A DNA stretch of 8,281 bases, from contig JBCDCE010000088.1 of NCBI GenBank assembly GCA_039182515.1, positions 1 to 8,281 of the forward strand, read 5' to 3'. Of this stretch, positions 1 through 5,530 are shown piece by piece (the stretch's first letter is position 1; every line of letters starts with the position of its first letter). This DNA is from JBCDCE01 sp039182515 (GTDB lineage Bacteria > Pseudomonadota > Alphaproteobacteria > Rhodobacterales > Rhodobacteraceae). The translations under genes and the position numbers were made by a program. The notes beneath the pieces are model-generated. The model had not been told where the DNA came from, did not search any database, and saw nothing but the letters and a program-made list of their open reading frames with translations.

Positions 1-60
1 CCTGGGGATAGCACTGCGAATTTTTGCACCTAAGCACACGAAAACATAATTCACGTCACG

Positions 61-456
61 GTGTGTAGCAAGAGCAGTGGTGAAATTAGCGTGCCAAAAA
101 AATTCAGGCTTACGAGTAAAACCGTTATCAAGTCCCTTGACGAAAACACGACATGGCAACTAACGAGAGATGATATATTTTTTATGACCGAGAGTACCTC
201 AGAAATGCACTGGAATTTAGTAGCATTCCAGTTTGAGGTTTTATCGTTAACGATCCACTCCACAAAAATCAATCAGACCATTCTATTTGCCCAATATGGG
301 AAGCTTTACCCCATCATTTCCAGCCCTGAGCTCTGGGGACTGCTTAAAAAAATCCGAATCGTTCGTTTTATAATACGATGTTATAGAACAATACAACAAT
401 TTGATGATAATACAATGAGTAGAATAGTCGTCAGTCGGAGGCGGTTGCTCCGATAA
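61..456 (+). CDS. Orphan hypothetical protein in AT-rich segment
   Basis: Not recognised. The frame is open from the TAA at 31-33 to the TAA at 454-456. The longest form starts at GTG 61 and gives 131 residues; GTG 91 is an alternative. Neither has a clear Shine-Dalgarno. The product is basic at its C-terminus (residues about 95-131 are rich in Arg, Ile and Tyr) and shows no signal peptide, convincing membrane segment or known motif. Codons such as ATA, AGA and AGG are common here and scarce in the genes further right, so if real it is probably acquired DNA. A 9-bp stem lies near its 3' end (365-373 with 381-389). It could equally be a chance open frame in AT-rich DNA, since the opposite strand is also partly open. 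Confidence 0.3.
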   Translation: MCSKSSGEISVPKKFRLTSKTVIKSLDENTTWQLTRDDIFFMTESTSEMHWNLVAFQFEVLSLTIHSTKINQTILFAQYGKLYPIISSPELWGLLKKIRIVRFIIRCYRTIQQFDDNTMSRIVVSRRRLLR

Positions 457-523
457 CGTGCGCGAACATTGGTGCACGGATAAAGAGCTCTGGGTGCTTA
501 CATTTAGATTTCAGCAGCCCAGA

Positions 524-575
524 ATTTTAATGAACATAAAACTTGACTGAGGTCAAGTTTTATCTTCATTAAAAT
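524..575. repeat. Long near-perfect palindrome, 24-nt arms
   Basis: Bases 524-547 are the reverse complement of 552-575 except for one C-C mismatch (535/564), so 23 of 24 pairs form around a four-base centre (548-551, TGAG). The arms are AT-rich outside (ATTTTAATGAA / TTCATTAAAAT) and contain ACTTGAC / GTCAAGT inside. As RNA it would form one long hairpin in either direction. No T-tract follows on either strand, so it is not a textbook intrinsic terminator, although it could still stop or stabilise transcripts. Other readings are an operator, a small palindromic mobile repeat, or a site where replication or transcription systems meet. Confidence 0.85.
543..556. promoter_or_regulatory. FNR/CRP-family-like dyad TTGAC-N4-GTCAA
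   Basis: The centre of the long palindrome has the 5-4-5 layout of FNR/FixK/Dnr-type sites (family consensus TTGAT-N4-ATCAA, with TTGAC-type half-sites known). Its two half-sites are perfectly symmetrical. The dyad sits in a gene-free region about 490 bp from the next confident start at 1040, with no clear promoter beside it. It may therefore be a genuine operator for an unseen transcript or simply a by-product of the hairpin. Confidence 0.25.
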
Positions 576-615
576 GCCATGACTGATGTCAGCATGTTGA
601 TGATCGTGACTACGT

Positions 616-644
616 GCTCCCCCCCCTACCCAATATAGGGGAGC
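616..644. repeat. Hairpin with C8 homopolymer in its left arm
   Basis: GCTCCCC (616-622) pairs with GGGGAGC (638-644), and CCCCTA (623-628) pairs with TAGGGG (636-641) in an alternative register. If the run of eight C (619-626) were only four C, the arms would merge into a perfect 9-bp stem, GCTCCCCTA / TAGGGGAGC, with loop CCCAATA. The layout suggests slippage expansion of the C tract, or a sequencing error in it. Confidence 0.6.
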
Positions 645-1039
645 TGAAGAGCTGATGTGACCCCATCGAAGTCTTTAATTGTGGGATCTGCGCTCTGCCG
701 GCCAGTGTTGATCTGTGGCAGCGAGTGAGGCTTGGGATCGCCGTTCTGAGAGGCTGTGAAAAGTTCAGCCGTGGGCGGCGGTCAGAAGAGACGACAGCAG
801 ACGAAACTGCACTGTGCCGCTCAGTATAAATGTGCAGAGTGTTTTGACTACCGCACCCGCACCGGGTCAATGCATGCACTCTCTTAACAATCAAAGCCAA
901 TACTACCCAAGCCTTGCAACCTTCTGCATATGCTCACATATTATGCATGCTTCATAATGACAATGGCGGCATTGCAGTCTTGAGCACCTCCGTAGAAGAT
1001 CAATGTGGATTGTGTGAAGCTGCATTACTTCCACTCGAA

Positions 1040-2203
1040 ATGGCGATACGAAACCGGTTTGCAGAATGGCTGCCTGAAATCACAGCCTGGCGTCGCGATA
1101 TCCATGCTCATCCTGAATTGATGTTCGATACGAAACGCACCCGGGGTGTCGTTGCGGAAAAGTTGCGGGCTTTTGGCTGCGATCAGGTGGATGAGGGCAT
1201 GGCAGAAAACGGCGTTGTTGCAGTTATTAAAGGCCGTGCCTCGTCTTCTGGACGTGTTGTGGGCTTGCGGGCTGACATGGACGCGCTGCCAATTTTTGAA
1301 GCCACGGGCCTCGACTATGCCTCCAAAGAGGCGGGGAAAATGCATGCTTGTGGGCATGATGGTCATACTTCGATGCTCTTAGGGGCGGCGCGCTATTTGG
1401 CGGAAACGCGAAATTTTGATGGGACGATTGTGCTGATCTTTCAGCCCGCTGAAGAAGGCGGCGGTGGCGGCCGTGTTATGGTTGAGGAGGGGCTTATGGA
1501 GACCTACGGGATCCAAGAGGTTTACGGAATGCACAATTGGCCTGGACAACCCGCAGGGCAGTTTGCGATTAAGCCTGGCCCATTTTTTGCCGCAGCGGAT
1601 CTCTTTAAGATTAAAGTCACGGGCAAGGGGGGGCACGCGGCCAAGCCTCATGAAACGATCGATACTACATTGGTGGCCTCGCATATCGTCGTGGCCTTGC
1701 AGTCCATCGCATCTCGCAATGTGGATCCTGTCAAACAAGCGGTGGTCTCTGTCACAAGCTTTGAGACAGAGAGCAAAGCGTTCAACGTGATCCCGGAAAT
1801 TGTTGATCTGCGCGGCACTGTGCGCACCTTGGATGAAGACGTGCGGGACTTGGCAGAAGCCCGGTTGAGCGAGATCGCCTCGGGTATTGCAGCGAGTTTT
1901 GGGGCTGTAGCGGAGGTTGAATATCAGCGCAATTACCCCGTTATGGCCAATGCAGAACAAGAGACGGAATACGCCGCTGCGGCTGCAAAAGCGGTGACTG
2001 GGCAGTGCGAAACAGCTCCTCTTGTCATGGGGGGCGAGGACTTTGCCTTTCTCCTAAACGCCCGGCCGGGAGCTTACATTTTGGTTGGCAATGGGGAGAC
2101 AGCGCCGGTGCATCATCCTGAATACAACTTCAACGATGAGATCATTCCTGCCGGCTGCAGTTGGTGGGTGGAACTTGCTGAGCAAAGACTGCCTCTTGGA
2201 TAA
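1040..2203 (+). CDS. M20 family amidohydrolase (aminoacylase/hippurate hydrolase type)
   Basis: Predicted cytoplasmic metalloenzyme that hydrolyses N-acyl or amide bonds of amino-acid conjugates (M20D, IAA-amino acid hydrolase/hippuricase group); the exact substrate cannot be read. Counting from ATG 1040 (387 residues, normal for the family), likely metal ligands are Cys104 and His106 in MHACGHDGHT, Glu139 in QPAEEGGGGG (Glu138 as catalytic base), His165 in MHNWPG and His358 in VHHPEYNF. The dimerisation insert (about 187-300) contains GKGGHAAKPHETID. The N-terminal WRRDIHAHPEL and GLRADMDALPI motifs are present. The frame can extend upstream to TTG 914, but those 42 residues do not look like the family, whose members begin close to MxIxNRFAE, so I use 1040. 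No Shine-Dalgarno precedes it, which is odd and may mark a lost native leader. The GT8-like gene follows after 28 bp. Confidence 0.93.
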   Translation: MAIRNRFAEWLPEITAWRRDIHAHPELMFDTKRTRGVVAEKLRAFGCDQVDEGMAENGVVAVIKGRASSSGRVVGLRADMDALPIFEATGLDYASKEAGKMHACGHDGHTSMLLGAARYLAETRNFDGTIVLIFQPAEEGGGGGRVMVEEGLMETYGIQEVYGMHNWPGQPAGQFAIKPGPFFAAADLFKIKVTGKGGHAAKPHETIDTTLVASHIVVALQSIASRNVDPVKQAVVSVTSFETESKAFNVIPEIVDLRGTVRTLDEDVRDLAEARLSEIASGIAASFGAVAEVEYQRNYPVMANAEQETEYAAAAAKAVTGQCETAPLVMGGEDFAFLLNARPGAYILVGNGETAPVHHPEYNFNDEIIPAGCSWWVELAEQRLPLG

Positions 2204-2231
2204 ATGGGCTTAGATCGCTAAAGCGGGCCGC

Positions 2232-3032
2232 ATGGACACCGCAACTGTCGTTTGTATCAAATGGGGCACCCTTTTTGGGCCGGAATACGTAAACCGGCTG
2301 TACTCAGGCGTGCGCAGAAATCTCGCCCGACCGGTGCGGTTTATTTGTATGACTGATCAGTGGGCAGGGTTTCACGAGGGCGTTGAAGTTATTGATCTTC
2401 CTAAAGAACCTTTCCAATCTGAGATGGATGCGGCCTTAGCTGTGGCGAACCGACAAGGCGCGATGCGAAAGACATCGCTTTTTCGATCAGGTGTCATCCC
2501 TGATCTAGATGGCCCAGTTTTGGGTTTTGATTTGGATGTGGTGATTACAGGCGACTTGGAGCCAATCTGGAGCCATGCCCCTGGCAAAGTTGCCATGCGA
2601 GCAGATTGGGTGGAAGCGCGTCGAGGTCGGGCCACAGGGCATGGAAGTGTCTTTCGATACGACCCGAGTTTACACGGCTATCTATATGATACTTTGGCTA
2701 AAAATCCAAAGGCGACCGTCGAAAAGGCGCGCGGCTCTGAGCAGCGGCACACGTCGACTGTGGCGCAGGAAAGAGATGATTTCGCCTATTTACCTGCTGA
2801 AATGGTGGTCAGTTTCAAACACGACTGTTTGGGACTGCCGCCGATAAACTATTTGCGGAACCCGGTTTTGCCGTCCCAGGCGCGGGTGGTGTGTTTTCAC
2901 GGACGCCCGAAAATGCCGGAAGCTGTTCAGGGCTATCGCGGCTCTTGGCTGCGTGCGTCGCGCCCTTGTGCTTGGCTTGAAGATCATTGGATTACGCGCG
3001 CGCGCCAGGACCTCGGGGAGGATTGGGCGTGA
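2232..3032 (+). CDS. Putative glycosyltransferase, GT-A fold (GT8-like)
   Basis: 266 residues from ATG 2232. An N-terminal beta-strand region (VVCIKWGTLFGPEYVNRL, residues 6-23) and VRFICMTD (35-42) lead to VLGFDLDVVITGDL (96-109). Asp100-Leu101-Asp102 forms a DxD motif that would bind a metal-nucleotide-sugar complex. Near the C-terminus, VVCFHGRPKMPEAV (219-232) resembles the final His motif of GT8-like enzymes. There is no signal peptide or membrane segment, so it is probably cytoplasmic. The donor and acceptor sugars are unknown. Its last four bases overlap the start of the GT2 gene, and the M20 gene lies 28 bp upstream on the same strand, so the three may be co-transcribed. The Shine-Dalgarno is weak. 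It could be annotated elsewhere simply as hypothetical; the fold assignment is an inference from motif order. Confidence 0.72.
   Translation: MDTATVVCIKWGTLFGPEYVNRLYSGVRRNLARPVRFICMTDQWAGFHEGVEVIDLPKEPFQSEMDAALAVANRQGAMRKTSLFRSGVIPDLDGPVLGFDLDVVITGDLEPIWSHAPGKVAMRADWVEARRGRATGHGSVFRYDPSLHGYLYDTLAKNPKATVEKARGSEQRHTSTVAQERDDFAYLPAEMVVSFKHDCLGLPPINYLRNPVLPSQARVVCFHGRPKMPEAVQGYRGSWLRASRPCAWLEDHWITRARQDLGEDWA
3015..3020 (+). promoter_or_regulatory. Ribosome binding site fixing the GT2 start
   Basis: GGGGAG lies eight bases before GTG 3029, inside the end of the previous gene. It supports 3029 over the upstream in-frame TTG at 2987, whose added 14 residues (rich in Gly, Pro and Arg) do not belong to a GT2 N-terminus. 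Confidence 0.8.
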
Positions 3033-3853
3033 AAATCGGTGTGATTGTGAGCACGTATAATTCACCTCGATATTTGGATCTGACCCTAACAGCGCTCGCG
3101 GGACAAGAGCGGCCTGCCGATGAAATTCTCATTGCTGATGACGGATCCGGGCCCGAGACGGGCGATGTGATTGAAGCCTGGGCCAACAAAGGCCTGCCAG
3201 TGCAGCGGATCTGGCATGCCGACAACGGGTTTCAGAAGACGATCGCGGTGAACCGCGCAATCGCGGCCTCAGCATCAGAGTATCTGCTCTTTACCGATGG
3301 AGATACGTTACACTGCCCATGGTATATTGGATTGTCGCAACGCTTGGCACGGCCGGGGCGATACTTGTGTGGTTCGCTTTTACGTCTTTCTGAAGCTGCA
3401 AGCGCCAATGTGACACGCGAAAAAGTTACAACAAAACAAGTGTTTGATGCGCGTTATTTGCGTGACGTAGGGCTTGTCACCGGAGTCACGAGTTGGCTCA
3501 AAACAGCGCCATTGCCGGGCGCTCTGACGCGAGGGCTTGATGCCATTTGGCCAATCCGCAAAACGTTTAACGGCGCGAATGCCTCGTGTTGGCGCGACGA
3601 TGCTCTGCGCGTGAACGGGTTTGACAACGATATGCGCTACGGCGGGCTCGACAAAGAATTTGGTGTGCGGCTCCAAAACGCAGGCGTCCGTGGGCGTCAC
3701 ATCCGGTTTTCAGCGCCGGTTTTGCATCTTGATCACGGGCGTCCCTATGCAGATCCTGAAATTCGGCGTGTTAACCGTGGCAAAATCGCAAAAGCGCGGC
3801 GTGAAAAGATCGTGCGCACCGAAAATGGCTTGGCTGAACTCGCGTTGCTCTAG
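3029..3853 (+). CDS. Glycosyltransferase family 2
   Basis: 274 residues from GTG 3029, chosen for its Shine-Dalgarno and because the product then begins MKIGVIVSTYN, the usual first strand of GT2. Seen in order: STYNSPRYLDLTL (8-20), LIADDGS (34-40) with the nucleotide-binding Asp pair, FTDGD (88-92) with the metal-binding Asp90/Asp92, and NGANASCWR (181-189). YGGLDKEFGVRLQNAG follows (204-219) and takes the place of the GG-x-D-x-E acceptor/catalytic region seen in Glyco_transf_7C-type C-terminal halves. It transfers a sugar from a nucleotide donor, probably to a lipopolysaccharide or capsule precursor on the cytoplasmic face, but the linkage cannot be read. Its GTG overlaps the TGA of the GT8-like gene (3029-3032), which suggests coupled translation and a shared pathway. 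It converges with moaA, 61 bp away. Confidence 0.9.
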   Translation: MKIGVIVSTYNSPRYLDLTLTALAGQERPADEILIADDGSGPETGDVIEAWANKGLPVQRIWHADNGFQKTIAVNRAIAASASEYLLFTDGDTLHCPWYIGLSQRLARPGRYLCGSLLRLSEAASANVTREKVTTKQVFDARYLRDVGLVTGVTSWLKTAPLPGALTRGLDAIWPIRKTFNGANASCWRDDALRVNGFDNDMRYGGLDKEFGVRLQNAGVRGRHIRFSAPVLHLDHGRPYADPEIRRVNRGKIAKARREKIVRTENGLAELALL

Positions 3854-3870
3854 TTAGGGGCGGTCGAGAT

Positions 3871-3900
3871 TTGAGTATTTTTGCCAAGAAAAAGAGGGCG
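3871..3900. other. Intergenic GAGTATTTTTGCCAAGAAAAAG-type motif
   Basis: The 61-bp gap between the converging GT2 and moaA genes contains TTGAGTATTT followed by TTGCCAAGAA and AAAGAGGGCG. TTTTTG and its partner run of A (TTTTT-GCCAAG-AAAAA) can form only a weak AT stem. From memory, GAGTATTT followed by an A/G-rich tract recurs after genes in Rhodobacterales and may act as a 3'-end or processing signal. That is recollection, not something shown here. Confidence 0.35.
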
Positions 3901-3914
3901 CGGATTTAGGGGAT

Positions 3915-4916
3915 TTAACCGCCGGTGTGAGACATATGGCGGCTCATCTGCCCCCCAAGCGTTTGTCTTGAGTAGTCGAAATCATGACCCTTGGGTTTGT
4001 CGCCAATCGCGGCGCGGATCGCCTCTTCGAGAGGGATATTAGTCTCGGAGGCACGAAGGGGCGCGCGCAAATCTGCTTTCCCTTCTTGGCCCAAACAGGT
4101 GTAGATTTCCCCCGTGCAGGTGATCCGAACACGGTTGCAACTTTCGCAGAAATTGTGGCTCAAAGGTGTAATAAAACCAATGCGTTGGCCGGTTTCCTTC
4201 AAACGAACATAGCGGGCAGGACCCCCGGTGCGATCCGGGAGATCTTCGAGCGTGTAATGTTTCGCCAACTCGCCACGCAGGTCGTCCAAAGACCAATATT
4301 GGCCTAAGCGATGCGCTTCGCCGATGTCGCCCATGGGCATAACCTCGATCCAGGTGAGATCCATGTCGCGGCTGGCGCAAAACTCTGTGATCTCGAGGAG
4401 TTCAGGCTCATTGAAGCCTTTGAGCGCAACGGCGTTGAGCTTTATCTTAAGTCCAGCGGCTTGGGCTGCATCTAGGCCTTTGAGCACTTGAGGCAGGCGC
4501 CCCCACCGTGTGATCTCAGCAAACTTGGCTTCATTCAACGTGTCGATCGAGACATTCACCCGTCGCACGCCTGCTGCGTAAAGGTCGTGGGCATGTTTGG
4601 CGAGTTGCGAGCCGTTGGTTGTTAGGGTGAACTCTTTTAGAGCGCCCGTTTCAAGATGGCGCGACATGCCATTGAAAAAACTCATGATTTCACGACGCAC
4701 GAGGGGCTCTCCGCCCGTGATCCGCAGCTTTTCCACACCGAGGCCAATGAAGCTCGAGCAGAGCCGATCCAACTCTTCCAGCGTGAGCAGATCGCGCTTG
4801 GGCAAAAAGGTCATGTGCTCACTCATGCAGTACACGCAGCGGAAATCGCAACGATCCGTCACGCTAAGGCGCAGATAGCTGATGCGGCGTTGGAAAGGAT
4901 CGATTAACATGGACAT
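3915..4916 (-). CDS. moaA: GTP 3',8-cyclase MoaA (molybdenum cofactor synthesis)
   Basis: Radical SAM enzyme that converts GTP to 3',8-cyclo-7,8-dihydro-GTP, the first committed step of molybdopterin synthesis, with MoaC acting next. The 333 residues match the family length. Cys23, Cys27 and Cys30 (DRCDFRCVYC) bind the N-terminal 4Fe-4S/SAM cluster. ITGGEPLVRR (66-75) is the SAM-contacting glycine motif. Cys257, Cys260 and Cys274 (FCESCNRVRI plus YTC) bind the second cluster that holds GTP. The chain ends in the Gly-Gly tail (332-333) needed for activity in characterised MoaA. Start ATG 4914-4916 is supported by AGGA eight bases upstream; an in-frame Met3 is also possible. No other Moa gene is in the window, so it stands alone here, divergent from the lipoprotein gene. 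Confidence 0.97.
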   Translation of the reverse strand: MSMLIDPFQRRISYLRLSVTDRCDFRCVYCMSEHMTFLPKRDLLTLEELDRLCSSFIGLGVEKLRITGGEPLVRREIMSFFNGMSRHLETGALKEFTLTTNGSQLAKHAHDLYAAGVRRVNVSIDTLNEAKFAEITRWGRLPQVLKGLDAAQAAGLKIKLNAVALKGFNEPELLEITEFCASRDMDLTWIEVMPMGDIGEAHRLGQYWSLDDLRGELAKHYTLEDLPDRTGGPARYVRLKETGQRIGFITPLSHNFCESCNRVRITCTGEIYTCLGQEGKADLRAPLRASETNIPLEEAIRAAIGDKPKGHDFDYSRQTLGGQMSRHMSHTGG

Positions 4917-4924
4917 TTGTCATA

Positions 4925-4928
4925 TCCT
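4925..4928 (-). promoter_or_regulatory. moaA ribosome binding site, overlapping a possible -10
   Basis: On the minus strand AGGA lies eight bases before the moaA ATG. The same bases form part of TAGGAT, which sits 17 bp after TTGAGG. If that pair were the real promoter, transcription would begin about at the ATG and the mRNA would be leaderless. The Shine-Dalgarno reading is simpler and would need a promoter further upstream. Confidence 0.5.
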
Positions 4929-4957
4929 AAGAGTGCGCGGTGACGGCCTCAAGGGGA

Positions 4958-4985
4958 TTTCCTTCCCTGCGACAACCCGTATGAT
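4958..4985 (+). promoter_or_regulatory. Possible lipoprotein promoter
   Basis: TATGAT (4980-4985) matches five of six -10 bases and lies 16 bp after a poor -35, TTTCCT (4958-4963). A start near 4992 would give a 5' leader of about 36 bases that overlaps repeat copies 2-4. The poor -35 fits an activator-dependent or alternative-sigma promoter, or a false match. Confidence 0.25.
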
Positions 4986-5021
4986 ACGCGTATGTTTTGC
5001 GTATGCATGAGGTATGTAGGA
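4978..5021. repeat. Four direct repeats of (C/G)GTATG at 11-bp spacing
   Basis: CGTATG occurs at 4978, 4989 and 5000, and GGTATG at 5011, each exactly 11 bp from the last. The four units are CGTATGATACG, CGTATGTTTTG, CGTATGCATGA and GGTATGTAGGA. The period is one helical turn, so all copies face the same side of the DNA, as in tandem sites for OmpR/PhoB-type response regulators. Copy 1 into copy 2 also contains the palindrome ATACGCGTAT (4984-4993). The array ends at the lipoprotein Shine-Dalgarno, so a bound protein would probably block transcription or initiation of that gene; an effect on moaA is possible. The regulator is unknown. Confidence 0.6.
5018..5021 (+). promoter_or_regulatory. 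Ribosome binding site of the lipoprotein gene
   Basis: AGGA lies six bases before ATG 5028 and selects that start over ATG 5007 and ATG 4992. The shorter form also places the signal peptide at the true N-terminus. It overlaps the last of the four phased repeats. Confidence 0.7.
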
Positions 5022-5027
5022 TGTGTC

Positions 5028-5510
5028 ATGCGGAATTATAGGGTTTGGATCGTCATTCTCTTGGGCTTGATGGGGTGTGCTGTGCCTTTGAATGAGGATG
5101 GCAAAACAGACCCGACATCCGAACCCGTCGAAAAGACCCTCGCGCCCGCGCCCCCACCTCCCGCACAAACTGCTGTCACGGCAGAGCAATTTGACACCAC
5201 AACGCCGGAGCAGCGCGCGGCAGTTGTTGTTGCGCCAAAGGCCGAGCAACCCGACACAGGTCTTGGAAAAACCGTTGTCAGCCTCGGCAGCCCGGCGGAC
5301 CCCGGCTTTTGGCTTGCCACGCCGCTTGTCTCGAGCAAACGCGCAGGGCGCGTGACGGTCCCCGGTGGGGCCTCCGCAGAGGTGGAATTGCGCCCCATCG
5401 ACGGGCCCGCAACTGCAGGATCGCGCCTCTCCCTGCCTGCAATGCGCGTGCTGAAGCTGCCTTTGACCGGTTTGACGGAAGTCGAGGTCTACGAGATCGA
5501 GGGCGCGTAG
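5028..5510 (+). CDS. Small predicted lipoprotein with conserved C-terminal domain
   Basis: 160 residues from ATG 5028. MRNYR, then a hydrophobic stretch WIVILLGLMG, ends in the lipobox Leu14-Met15-Gly16-Cys17, so the mature protein should be lipidated at Cys17. A Pro/Ala/Thr-rich, probably disordered linker (about 20-75, with a PAPPPPAQ run) leads to a compact C-terminal domain: LGKTVVSLGSPADPGFWLATPLV (about 84-106), RAGRVTVPGGASAEVELRPIDGPATAGSRLSLPAMRVL, then LPLTGLTEVEVYEI. From memory, Roseobacter homologues with this PGFWLxTPLV and GPATAGSRxSLxAMR pattern are often labelled D-galactarate dehydratase, which this small lipoprotein clearly is not. The function is unknown; periplasmic or outer-membrane anchoring is inferred. 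It converges with the AlkD-like gene, 20 bp away, with no visible terminator. Confidence 0.8.
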   Translation: MRNYRVWIVILLGLMGCAVPLNEDGKTDPTSEPVEKTLAPAPPPPAQTAVTAEQFDTTTPEQRAAVVVAPKAEQPDTGLGKTVVSLGSPADPGFWLATPLVSSKRAGRVTVPGGASAEVELRPIDGPATAGSRLSLPAMRVLKLPLTGLTEVEVYEIEGA

Positions 5511-5530
5511 GGCAACAAGGCCGATATGCA

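Larger units (their letters stand above)
457..1039. other. 583-bp gene-free region left of the M20 gene
   Basis: I find no convincing gene here. The stretch contains the long palindrome at 524-575, a second TGAC-type dyad at 579-592, a C8-bearing hairpin at 616-644, an 8-bp-period direct repeat GAGCTGA (641-647 and 649-655) and a GC-richer stretch at roughly 660-870. A minus-strand frame is open across 610-900, but its product is Ser/Arg/Thr-rich and low in recognisable structure, so I do not call it. The stretch from 690 to 830 gives me an unverified impression of dispersed non-coding repeats found between genes in Rhodobacteraceae. A weak promoter-like pair, TTGCAA (914-919) and TATTAT (939-944), has a 19-bp spacer, too long to rely on. 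Confidence 0.5.

Noticed and set aside
524..575. Intrinsic terminator or integron attC site
   Set aside because: No T-tract follows on either strand, and the conserved attC core (GTTRRRY with matching RYYYAAC) is absent.
610..900. Minus-strand 96-residue open frame
   Set aside because: Low-complexity Ser/Arg/Thr-rich product, spans the C8 hairpin, no recognisable motif and no ribosome site; more likely non-coding.
870..950. ATGCATGC at 870-877 and 943-950, again at 1341-1348, as a repeat family
   Set aside because: Short palindromic octamer, one copy lies inside the M20 coding motif, spacing irregular; likely chance.
1379..1960. Long open frame antisense to the M20 gene
   Set aside because: Shadow of a clearly coding GC-rich gene; product lacks any family pattern.
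3915..5510. Molybdenum-cofactor riboswitch upstream of moaA
   Set aside because: The 111-bp divergent region shows no multi-stem leader on the moaA strand and is mostly occupied by the phased repeats; none could be recognised.
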